A DNA stretch of 64,000 nucleotides. Origin: Rhizobium sp. BK251 (lineage in GTDB: Bacteria > Pseudomonadota > Alphaproteobacteria > Rhizobiales > Rhizobiaceae). Every line of letters begins with the position of its first letter. Within the stretch, counting starts at the first letter, position 1. The stretch lies in assembly GCF_004345245.1 (NCBI RefSeq), contig NZ_SLUQ01000003.1, positions 434,001 to 498,000 on the forward strand, written 5' to 3'. Shown piece after piece: positions 26,777-34,465 of this stretch. The position numbers and the translations under genes are program-made. Below the pieces are notes generated by a model. That model saw only the letters and a list, made by a program, of their open reading frames with translations, searched no databases and had not been told where the DNA came from.

Positions 26777-26970
26777 GGGGGCGGCTCCCGTCTCGTGGTC
26801 ACTGAATTGCTTCGGCAGCTTGCGCCGGATTGCAGCTTTAATTCGCCACGAGAGCGCCGCGAAATTGCGGCCCGAGCGCCGAGTCAAGCCAATTTCGGCC
26901 CTGCGCAGGCTTGCCGTTTGAATGATACAGTGCCACAACACCGTCGATAATGACTCATCGGAGGTTTGTC

Positions 26971-28401
26971 GTGGAAAAGGCAGAAATCGGATTGATCGGC
27001 CTTGCTGTCATGGGCTCCAACCTTGCGCTCAATATAGCAGAAAAAGGCAACAGAATCGCGGTTTTCAACCGTACTCCTGAGAAAACGGATGAATTCTACG
27101 AAAGCGCTGGTGATCTCAAGAAGCAGATCATTCCCTGCAAGACGATAGAGGAATTCGTCGAGGCGATCCGCCCGCCGCGGCCGATCATCATCATGATCAA
27201 GGCCGGCGAGGCCGTCGACCAGCAGATGGAAGCGCTGCGTCCGCACCTTTCCAAGGGCGACATCATGATCGACGCTGGCAACGCGAACTTCCGCGATACC
27301 GTCGCCCGGTTCGACCGTCTCAAGGATACCGGCCTGACCTTCATCGGCATGGGCGTTTCCGGTGGTGAGGAAGGTGCGCGCCATGGCCCCTCGATCATGG
27401 TCGGCGGCACGGAAGACTCCTGGAAGCGCGTCGAGAAGGTGCTGACCTCAATCGCCGCCAAGTACAAGGGCGATCCCTGCGTCGCCTGGCTCGGCAATGA
27501 CGGCGCCGGCCACTTCGTCAAGACGATCCACAACGGCATCGAATATGCCGACATGCAGATGATCGCCGAGATCTATGGCATCCTGCGGGACGGTCTAGGC
27601 AAGAGCGCCAAGGACATCAGCGGCATCTTCGGGCAGTGGAACAAGGGCCGCCTGAACTCCTATCTCATCGAAATCTCCGAGAAGGTTCTCGCCGCAACCG
27701 ATCCGGTAGCGGGCGGGCCGATGGTCGACATGATCCTCGACAAGGCGGGCCAGAAGGGCACCGGCAAGTGGTCCGTCATCGAGGCGCAGAACATGGGCGT
27801 GCCGGCGACCGCCATCGAGGCCGCCGTTGCCGCGCGCAGCCTTTCGGCCATGAAGTCGCAGCGCGAGGCTGCCGAGAAGATCTTCGGCACGCCGAGATAC
27901 GATTTCTCGCTCGCCTACGGCCCGGAACTCGACAAGGACCTGGAGCTCGCGCTCTTCGCCGCCAAGATCGGCGCCTATGCGCAGGGCTTCGCAGTGATGG
28001 CGGAGGCATCGAAGGAGTACAATTGGTCGCTCCCCATGCCGACGATCGCGAAGATCTGGCGTGCCGGCTGCATCATTCGCTCCCAGTTCCTGGACGAGAT
28101 CACGTCTGCATTCACGAAGGCGCCCGATGCGGCCAACCTCGTCGTCACGCCGGCCTTCTCCGAGATGGTCAAGGAATCGATCCCGTCGCTCCGGCGCGTC
28201 GTTGCGGCTGCCCTTGCGGCAGGGCTCCCGGTGCCGGCTCTCGCTTCGGCGCTGACCTATTTCGACGCCTATCGCCAGGGCAGGGGTACTGCAAACCTCA
28301 TCCAGGCCCAGCGCGACTTCTTCGGCGCCCATGGCTTCGACCGCATCGACGGCAAGGAGTTCCACCACGGCCCTTGGGGCAGCGGCGCTTCGACCTTCTG
28401 A
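26971..28401 (+). CDS. gnd: 6-phosphogluconate dehydrogenase, decarboxylating
   Basis: This enzyme oxidises 6-phosphogluconate to ribulose-5-phosphate and CO2 in the pentose phosphate pathway. The GTG at 26971 was chosen because GGAGG (26960-26964) lies 6 nt upstream; the first in-frame ATG at 26950 precedes that site and would disregard it. The 476-residue protein starts with the Rossmann motif IGLIGLAVMGSN and has the NRTPEKTDEF segment, the GVSGGEEGARHGPSIM signature, the catalytic Lys in GHFVKTIHNGIEYADMQ and a C-terminal tail ending GSGASTF. It is followed by a strong intrinsic terminator. Confidence 0.96.
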   Translation: MEKAEIGLIGLAVMGSNLALNIAEKGNRIAVFNRTPEKTDEFYESAGDLKKQIIPCKTIEEFVEAIRPPRPIIIMIKAGEAVDQQMEALRPHLSKGDIMIDAGNANFRDTVARFDRLKDTGLTFIGMGVSGGEEGARHGPSIMVGGTEDSWKRVEKVLTSIAAKYKGDPCVAWLGNDGAGHFVKTIHNGIEYADMQMIAEIYGILRDGLGKSAKDISGIFGQWNKGRLNSYLIEISEKVLAATDPVAGGPMVDMILDKAGQKGTGKWSVIEAQNMGVPATAIEAAVAARSLSAMKSQREAAEKIFGTPRYDFSLAYGPELDKDLELALFAAKIGAYAQGFAVMAEASKEYNWSLPMPTIAKIWRAGCIIRSQFLDEITSAFTKAPDAANLVVTPAFSEMVKESIPSLRRVVAAALAAGLPVPALASALTYFDAYRQGRGTANLIQAQRDFFGAHGFDRIDGKEFHHGPWGSGASTF

Positions 28402-28424
28402 CGTTTGCGGAAGCAATCAAAGAG

Positions 28425-28453
28425 AAAAGCCCGGGTCTAGCCCGGGCTTTTTT
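28425..28453. terminator. Intrinsic terminator between gnd and the LacI gene, probably bidirectional
   Basis: The hairpin pairs AAAAGCCCGGG (28425-28435) with CCCGGGCTTTT (28441-28451) around a 5-nt loop and continues into a T-run. Read from the other strand it also ends in Ts, so it can stop both gnd and the convergent lacI-type gene. Confidence 0.9.
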
Positions 28454-28469
28454 GACTCCGGCTATCGGT

Positions 28470-29516
28470 CTACCTGCGACCTTCTGGCCAGATCGGCTGG
28501 CTGATGCTCTGAAGCAGCTGCGGATCGATACCATCGATACGGGCGATGACGGCCTTGGCCATCTCGCGGCCGGCGTGGCGCACGTCCTCGTAGGCGGTGA
28601 TGATCTCCGGCCTGATCCAGTTCAGGATTGGCGCAGATTCCTTCGAGACCATGTCGAGGTCGCGACCAAGCCTCTTGCCGGCAGCCTCGATACCGGCGTT
28701 GACGGCAATCGCCGCACTGCCGGCCGAGCAGACGATACCGTCAGGGGCGCCCGGCGAGCGCATCATCAACTCCACCGCGTTGCGGATCTCTTCGAGCGGA
28801 GTGTCGATGTTGACGCGCAGCGGCACTTCCTCGGCGCCATAGTCGTGCAGACCGGTCTGGAAACCGATGCGCGTATGCGCGTAGTAGGTGAGCTTGCTCG
28901 GCGGCTGCAACAGCGCGATCCGCCGACGATTCCTCTCGACCACGAGCTTTCCCACGGCCTGATGGGCAAAGGCTTCGTTGTTGAAATCGTGGAAAGGGTG
29001 CGTGAGGCCGGCATCCGTCCGCCCGTGCGTGGCAAAAGGCATGTTGCTTTCGGTAAGAAGGCGCACACGCGGATCGTCCGGCTCGATGCGGGAGATTATG
29101 ACGCCGTCCGCCGAGCCTGTCTCGAGGATATAACGCACCGGCAGCATGGGGTCCTTGCTGTGCGAATGCGGCGTGACGACGATATGGTACGGCGTGCCGG
29201 TCAGCACCTCGGAAATTCCGAACACCATCTGGCTGCTGAAGCCCATGATCTCTTCGTCGATGCTCAACACGAGCGCGATGACGTTGGTCTTCCCGGTTCT
29301 CAGGCGCACGCCGGCACGGTTCGGTTGGTAGCCGAGCTGGCTTGCGACCATGCGTACCCGCTCTTTTGTCTCAGCACCAATATCCGGCGCATCCTTGAGC
29401 GCACGCGAAACAGTGGTGACGCCGAGCCCCGTCATGAAGGCGATCGTCTTGAGCGTCGGCCTCTCCCGTATCGGCGAGGGCGAAAGGCCGCTGCCTCGAT
29501 TTTCCTTGTTGTCCAT
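28470..29516 (-). CDS. LacI-family transcriptional repressor of the adjacent sugar locus
   Basis: A 348-residue repressor with an N-terminal LacI helix-turn-helix at about residues 20-75 ([34 protein letters not shown]) preceded by a 19-residue extension, then a periplasmic-binding-protein-like ligand domain. It is transcribed divergently from the ABC-importer genes and is the obvious candidate for controlling them. A LacI-type dyad with a central CG lies at 29616-29629 in the shared intergenic region. The inducer is probably the imported sugar or a metabolite of it. Confidence 0.92.
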   Translation of the reverse strand: MDNKENRGSGLSPSPIRERPTLKTIAFMTGLGVTTVSRALKDAPDIGAETKERVRMVASQLGYQPNRAGVRLRTGKTNVIALVLSIDEEIMGFSSQMVFGISEVLTGTPYHIVVTPHSHSKDPMLPVRYILETGSADGVIISRIEPDDPRVRLLTESNMPFATHGRTDAGLTHPFHDFNNEAFAHQAVGKLVVERNRRRIALLQPPSKLTYYAHTRIGFQTGLHDYGAEEVPLRVNIDTPLEEIRNAVELMMRSPGAPDGIVCSAGSAAIAVNAGIEAAGKRLGRDLDMVSKESAPILNWIRPEIITAYEDVRHAGREMAKAVIARIDGIDPQLLQSISQPIWPEGRR

Positions 29517-29615
29517 CCCTTGCGCCGTCCTTCGCGATTCACCCGCTTATATTGGCTTTTTTGGTAGCTGCAAGCCGCGGCTGCGCCGAGTTTTGCTCCC
29601 CCTGAACGCAATAAT

Positions 29616-29629
29616 CTGTAACGATACAG
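29616..29629. promoter_or_regulatory. Candidate operator for the LacI-family repressor
   Basis: CTGTAACGATACAG is a dyad with one mismatch and a central CG, the form typical of LacI-family operators. It lies 100 nt from the repressor start and 340 nt from the binding-protein gene. The role is inferred from form and position. Confidence 0.5.
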
Positions 29630-29968
29630 TTCAAATGTCGAGCACTTTTTCAGTTAGATTTCAAAGCGACGCATCTTTAGATTGTTGTCGAGAAAGTTGC
29701 CGGAGTTTTTTGCGATTGCGAGAAGACAGCACTCTCCGGCTTGTGAATATTATCGATTATGACTTTATTTTTCAATGTATTAAGCCTGAAACCGGCTGAC
29801 GCATGACCTGCTGAAATTGCAGGCAGGCAATTCTGACCACTGCCGAAAATACATGCTTCAGGTAGAAAATGAGGAAGCGCCAGGGAAAAATTTGCGGAGG
29901 GACTGTTGCGTGCCAAAATCGATTGCTCTAAGTTTTTCCGGCAACGTTTCAGTGAGGGAGGAAAACTC
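29630..29968 (+). promoter_or_regulatory. AT-rich promoter/leader region upstream of the sugar ABC importer
   Basis: This 339-base stretch has long AT-rich segments (for example around 29745-29785) and no convincing coding frame. It should contain the promoter of the binding-protein gene. GGGAGG (29956-29961) is its Shine-Dalgarno sequence. I cannot place -35 and -10 boxes with confidence. Confidence 0.45.
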
Positions 29969-31204
29969 ATGAAGTTTCGTTTTATCGCGGCAGCGCTTGC
30001 TGCGTCCGTGGCACTTCCGCTCGGCGCGGCCAATGCGACCGATCTCGAAGTCACCCATTGGTGGACATCCGGCGGCGAAGCCGCGGCCGTCGCTGAGCTC
30101 GCAAAGGCATTCGATGCGACCGGCAATCACTGGGTCGACGGCGCCATCGCCGGCGCCGGTAGTACAGCCCGTCCGATCATGATCAGCCGCATCACCGGTG
30201 GCGATCCGATGGGCGCCACCCAATTCAACCATGGCCGTCAGGCAGAGGAACTCGTTCAGGCGGGTCTGATGCGCGATCTTACCGACGTCGCCACCGCTGA
30301 GCATTGGAAGGACATCATCCGGCCGTCGAACCTGCTCGACTCTTGCACCATCGACGGCAAGATTTATTGTGCTCCCGTGAACATCCACTCCTGGCAGTGG
30401 CTCTGGCTCTCGAACGCCGCCTTCAAGCAGGCCGGCGTCGCGGTTCCGAAGAACTGGGACGAGTTTGTCGCTGCCGCTCCGGCTCTGGAAAAGGTCGGTA
30501 TCGTTCCGCTCGCCGTTGGCGGGCAGGCATGGCAGTCCTCCGGTGCATTCGACGTTCTGCTGTTGGCGCTTGGCGGCAAGGATACGTTCTACAAGGTCTA
30601 CAAGGACAAGGACGCAGAAGTCGCGGCAGGCCCCGAGATCGCCAAGGTCTTCAAGGCTGCCGACGATGCCCGCAGGATGTCGAAGGGCACCAACGTCCAG
30701 AATTGGAACGAGGCCACCAGCATGGTCATCAACGGCAAGGCCGGCGGCCAGATCATGGGTGACTGGGCGCAGGGCGAATTCCAGGTTGCCGGGCTGAAGG
30801 CTGGTACGGATTACACCTGCCTTCCCGGTCTTGGTGTTACCGACATGATCGCGACAGGCGGCGACGCCTTCTATTTCCCGCTGCTGAAGGACGAGGAAAA
30901 GTCCAAGGCGCAGGCGGTTCTGGCAAAGACGCTGCTCGATCCTACGACCCAGGTTGCCTTCAACCTGAAGAAGGGTTCGCTGCCGGTGCGTGGCGATGTC
31001 GATCTTGCCGCCGCCAACGACTGCATGAAGAAGGGTCTCGACATCCTTGCCAAGGGCAACGTCGTCGACTGGACCGACCAGCTGCTTTCGGCCGACAGCC
31101 AGAAGCAGAAGGAAGACCTCTTCTCTGAATTCTTCTCGAATGCATCGATGACACCAGAAGACGCCCAGAAGCGGTTTGCCGAGATCATCTCTTCAGCTGA
31201 CTGA
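29969..31204 (+). CDS. ABC transporter sugar-binding protein (periplasmic, family 1)
   Basis: A 411-residue extracellular solute-binding protein. The signal peptide covers residues 1-23 (KFRF, hydrophobic core, then ANA cleavage region). The mature protein begins TDLEVTHWWTSGGEAAAV and contains PVNIHSWQWLWLS and MGDWAQGEF, which resemble glucose/mannose-type binding proteins. A Cys pair may form a disulfide (SCTIDGKIYC). It is the first gene of the importer and enzyme locus. A strong stem-loop follows it, as is common when the binding protein is made in excess of the permeases. The sugar ligand cannot be fixed from sequence. Confidence 0.92.
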   Translation: MKFRFIAAALAASVALPLGAANATDLEVTHWWTSGGEAAAVAELAKAFDATGNHWVDGAIAGAGSTARPIMISRITGGDPMGATQFNHGRQAEELVQAGLMRDLTDVATAEHWKDIIRPSNLLDSCTIDGKIYCAPVNIHSWQWLWLSNAAFKQAGVAVPKNWDEFVAAAPALEKVGIVPLAVGGQAWQSSGAFDVLLLALGGKDTFYKVYKDKDAEVAAGPEIAKVFKAADDARRMSKGTNVQNWNEATSMVINGKAGGQIMGDWAQGEFQVAGLKAGTDYTCLPGLGVTDMIATGGDAFYFPLLKDEEKSKAQAVLAKTLLDPTTQVAFNLKKGSLPVRGDVDLAAANDCMKKGLDILAKGNVVDWTDQLLSADSQKQKEDLFSEFFSNASMTPEDAQKRFAEIISSAD

Positions 31205-31226
31205 TCGGCGCATTTGCTGCCTTTGC

Positions 31227-31253
31227 GATCCGGCTTCCCGAGGGAGCCGGATC
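31227..31253 (+). other. Stem-loop after the binding-protein gene
   Basis: GATCCGGCT (31227-31235) pairs perfectly with AGCCGGATC (31245-31253) around a 9-nt loop. There is no T-tract, so it more likely stabilises the upstream mRNA segment or attenuates read-through into the permease genes than ends transcription. Confidence 0.55.
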
Positions 31254-31379
31254 CCTTCCGGGTGATCGTGCAGCCGGCAGCGTGTCTCCGACAGACCTGG
31301 CGGTTTTCGGACTGGAGATGGCGAGAGACGCCTTACCGTTTTGTCACGGGACGCAATGGCGATTTAGGGAGAAGTGTTC

Positions 31380-32285
31380 ATGACGGGTCAAGCGCAAGCA
31401 GGCCGGCCAAACAAGTTACTACGCAATCTGAATGCCAAGATTGCGTCCATTCCGATGATCCTGACAGCCCTGTTGATCTTTCTCGGCGGCACTCTCTGGA
31501 CTGTCTTTTACTCCTTCACCAATTCGAAGCTCCTTCCGCGGTTGAGCTTCGTCGGCCTTGATCAATACGAGCGCCTCTGGGCCGCACCGCGCTGGATAAC
31601 GGCAATCGAGAACCTTGCCGTCTACGGCATTCTTTCACTGATCTTCAGCTTGGTCATCGGCTTCCTGCTTGCGGCGCTGATGGATCAGAAGATCCGCTTC
31701 GAGAATACGTTCCGTACTATATTCCTTTATCCTTTCGCCCTGTCCTTCATCGTGACGGGCCTTGTCTGGCAGTGGATCCTGAACCCCGAGTTCGGTGTCC
31801 AGGCGGTCGTCCGCTCGCTGGGTTGGACAAGCTTTACCTTCAATCCGCTCTATACGCCCAGCATCGTCATCTACGGCATCCTCATTGCTGCGCTGTGGCA
31901 GGGCACCGGTCTCGTCATGTGCCTGATGCTTGCCGGCCTGCGCGGTATCGATGAAGACATCTGGAAGGCTGCGCGCGTCGACGGCATCCCGATGTGGAAA
32001 ACCTATCTCTTTATTGTCATTCCCATGATGCGGCCGGTCTTCATTACCACGCTCGTCATCATCGCTTCGGGCATTGTCAAGGTCTACGATCTCGTTGTCG
32101 CCCAGACGTCGGGCGGTCCTGGCATCTCATCGGAAGTGCCAGCAAAATACGTCTACGACTACATGTTTCAGGCGCAGAACCTGGGGCAGGGCTTTGCCGC
32201 TTCGACCATGATGCTCATCACGGTCGCGATCATCATCGTGCCCTGGGCCTATCTGGAATTCGGAGGAGGGCGCAAACGTGGCTAA
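31380..32285 (+). CDS. Sugar ABC transporter permease (MalF type)
   Basis: A 301-residue inner-membrane permease with six hydrophobic helices. The EAA loop that contacts the ATPase appears as DIWKAARVDGIPMWKTYLFIVIP (around residue 200). ATG 31380 was taken because AGGGAGA lies 6-12 nt upstream; a GTG two codons earlier is possible. Its stop codon lies inside the first copy of a 15-bp tandem repeat and it overlaps the next permease gene by 8 nt. Confidence 0.93.
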   Translation: MTGQAQAGRPNKLLRNLNAKIASIPMILTALLIFLGGTLWTVFYSFTNSKLLPRLSFVGLDQYERLWAAPRWITAIENLAVYGILSLIFSLVIGFLLAALMDQKIRFENTFRTIFLYPFALSFIVTGLVWQWILNPEFGVQAVVRSLGWTSFTFNPLYTPSIVIYGILIAALWQGTGLVMCLMLAGLRGIDEDIWKAARVDGIPMWKTYLFIVIPMMRPVFITTLVIIASGIVKVYDLVVAQTSGGPGISSEVPAKYVYDYMFQAQNLGQGFAASTMMLITVAIIIVPWAYLEFGGGRKRG

Positions 32286-32300
32286 CGCAAACGTGGCTAA
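32271..32300. repeat. Perfect 15-bp tandem duplication at the permease-permease junction
   Basis: CGCAAACGTGGCTAA is present at 32271-32285 and again at 32286-32300. It duplicates five codons including the GTG start and gives the second permease two in-frame GTG codons (32278 and 32293). The Shine-Dalgarno sequence GGAGGAGGG ends at 32270, 7 nt from the first GTG and 22 nt from the second, so the first is now used. Confidence 0.95.
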
Positions 32301-33237
32301 TATCGAAATCCCCAACACCACCGCCGCCGGCATCGGCGCCGTGTCGTCGAAACTTGCGGAAGGTCCGAGCGGCCCGAAGCCGCGCGCGATGCTGTCGTCG
32401 CGCAACATCATCCTCTACGGCGCGCTCACCGTCGCGGCGCTGTACTATCTGCTGCCCCTCTACGTTATGGTCGTGACCTCGCTGAAGGGCATGCCGGAAA
32501 TCCGCCTCGGCAACATCTTCGCGCCGCCGATGGAAATCACCTTCGAGCCCTGGGTGAAGGCCTGGGCGGAGGCCTGCACGGGTCTCAACTGCGATGGCCT
32601 GTCGCGCGGCTTCTGGAATTCGGTGCGTATCACCGTGCCATCGGTGATCATCTCGATCGCGATTGCCTCGGTGAATGGTTATGCGCTGGCAAACTGGCGC
32701 TTCAAGGGATCGGAACTCTTCTTCGCAATCCTCATCGTCGGCGCCTTCATTCCCTATCAGGTGATGATTTATCCGATCGTCATCGTGCTGCGCGAAATCG
32801 GCGTCTATGGCACGCTAACCGGTCTCGTCATTGTGCATTCGATCTTCGGCATGCCGATCCTGACGCTGCTTTTCCGCAACTACTTCGTGTCGCTGCCGGA
32901 AGAATTGTTTAAGGCGGCACGCGTCGACGGAGCAGGGTTCTGGCAGATCTTCCTGCAGATCATGCTGCCGATGTCGTTGCCGATCTTCGTGGTGGCGATG
33001 ATCCTGCAGGTGACCGGCATCTGGAACGACTTCCTGTTCGGCGTCGTCTTCACCCGGCCCGACACCTATCCTATGACCGTGCAGCTCAACAACATCGTCA
33101 ATTCCGTCCAGGGCGTGAAGGAATACAACGTCAACATGGCCGCGACGATCCTGACGGGTCTCGTGCCGCTGATCGTCTACTTCATCTCCGGACGTCTCTT
33201 CGTGCGCGGCATCGCCGCCGGCGCAGTGAAAGGCTGA
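32278..33237 (+). CDS. Sugar ABC transporter permease (MalG type)
   Basis: A 319-residue inner-membrane partner of the preceding permease. The EAA loop reads EELFKAARVDGAGFWQIFLQIMLP (around residue 210) and six hydrophobic helices are visible. The GTG at 32278 is set by GGAGGAGGG 7 nt upstream. The N-terminus MANANVAN reflects the 15-bp duplication, and the cytoplasmic tail before the first helix is about 45 residues. The ATPase gene starts 3 nt after its stop. Confidence 0.93.
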   Translation: MANANVANIEIPNTTAAGIGAVSSKLAEGPSGPKPRAMLSSRNIILYGALTVAALYYLLPLYVMVVTSLKGMPEIRLGNIFAPPMEITFEPWVKAWAEACTGLNCDGLSRGFWNSVRITVPSVIISIAIASVNGYALANWRFKGSELFFAILIVGAFIPYQVMIYPIVIVLREIGVYGTLTGLVIVHSIFGMPILTLLFRNYFVSLPEELFKAARVDGAGFWQIFLQIMLPMSLPIFVVAMILQVTGIWNDFLFGVVFTRPDTYPMTVQLNNIVNSVQGVKEYNVNMAATILTGLVPLIVYFISGRLFVRGIAAGAVKG

Positions 33238-33240
33238 TAC

Positions 33241-34326
33241 ATGACCTCAAGTGTTTCCATCAAAGACCTCTCGCTGAATTTCGGTTCGGTCGCGGTTCTC
33301 GAAAACCTGAACCTGGAGATCAACGACGGCGAATTCCTCGTCTTGCTCGGCTCGTCCGGCTGCGGCAAGTCCACGCTGCTGAACTGCATTGCCGGCCTGC
33401 TGGACGTGTCGGCCGGACAGATATTCATCAAGGGCAAGAACGTCACCTGGGAAGAACCCAAGGACCGCGGCATCGGCATGGTGTTCCAGTCCTACGCACT
33501 CTATCCGCAGATGTCGGTCGAAAAGAACCTGTCCTTCGGCCTCAAGGTGGCGGGAGTGCCGCAGCCGGAGATCGACAAGCGCATCGCGCGTGCCTCTGAA
33601 ATCCTGCAGATCCAGTCGCTGCTGAAGCGCAAGCCGGCGGCCCTCTCGGGCGGTCAGCGGCAGCGCGTGGCGATCGGGCGTGCACTGGTACGCGATGTCG
33701 ACGTGTTTCTCTTCGACGAGCCGCTTTCCAACCTCGATGCAAAGCTGCGCTCGGAACTGCGCGTCGAGATCAAGCGCCTGCACCAATCGCTGAATAACAC
33801 CATGATCTACGTCACCCACGACCAGATCGAGGCGCTGACGCTTGCCGATCGCATCGCCATCATGAAGAGCGGCATCATCCAGCAGCTCGACGATCCGACG
33901 ACGATCTACAACCAGCCGCGCAACCTTTTCGTCGCAGGCTTCATCGGCTCTCCGTCGATGAACTTCCTGCATGGCGAACTGGTCGAGAAGGACGGCAAGC
34001 CGGCATTCGCGACGAACGGCGTAACCTTTTCGCTGGACGGCTATTCGGCTCTCGAGCCGCTGAAGCCCGGCCGCCAGGTCGTCCTCGGCGTCCGTCCGGA
34101 GCATGTGAAGGTCAATGAGAACCTCGGCGCTGAAGTCCACGATGCTACCGTCGATATCGAGGAGCCGATGGGCGCCGACAACCTGCTGTGGCTGAAGCAT
34201 GCGGGCCATACGATGTCGGTTCGCATCAACGGGTCGCGCCGCTTCAAGCCGGGAACGCCGCTGAAGCTCAGCTTCGACATGGGGCTTGCCTCGCTCTTCG
34301 ACGCCAAGTCGGAGCTGAGGCTCTAG
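33241..34326 (+). CDS. Sugar ABC transporter ATPase (MalK/UgpC type)
   Basis: A 361-residue ATPase energising the importer. Walker A GSSGCGKST is at about residues 38-46, the signature LSGGQRQRVAIGRAL near residue 135, Walker B VFLFDEPLSNLDAKLR near residue 155, and the switch His in YVTHDQIEAL. The C-terminal 120 residues form the OB-fold TOBE domain (GVRPEHVKV), typical of carbohydrate importers. The gene order binding protein, two permeases, ATPase is complete. Confidence 0.95.
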   Translation: MTSSVSIKDLSLNFGSVAVLENLNLEINDGEFLVLLGSSGCGKSTLLNCIAGLLDVSAGQIFIKGKNVTWEEPKDRGIGMVFQSYALYPQMSVEKNLSFGLKVAGVPQPEIDKRIARASEILQIQSLLKRKPAALSGGQRQRVAIGRALVRDVDVFLFDEPLSNLDAKLRSELRVEIKRLHQSLNNTMIYVTHDQIEALTLADRIAIMKSGIIQQLDDPTTIYNQPRNLFVAGFIGSPSMNFLHGELVEKDGKPAFATNGVTFSLDGYSALEPLKPGRQVVLGVRPEHVKVNENLGAEVHDATVDIEEPMGADNLLWLKHAGHTMSVRINGSRRFKPGTPLKLSFDMGLASLFDAKSELRL

Positions 34327-34465
34327 TAACGCCGAACGGGCGGGCCGCAGGAGCGGCTCGCTTGCCTGCCTTGTGTGGCCGTGCCGCCACTGAACGGGAC
34401 GATGCGCGGAAATTTCCCTCTTCCGCACGGACAAGCGTCGTCCGCCCTTTTACTGGATCATTGTC

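Noticed and set aside
27636..29567. 643-codon open frame on the plus strand
   Set aside because: It crosses gnd in another frame, the terminator and the LacI gene in antisense, so it cannot be one real gene.
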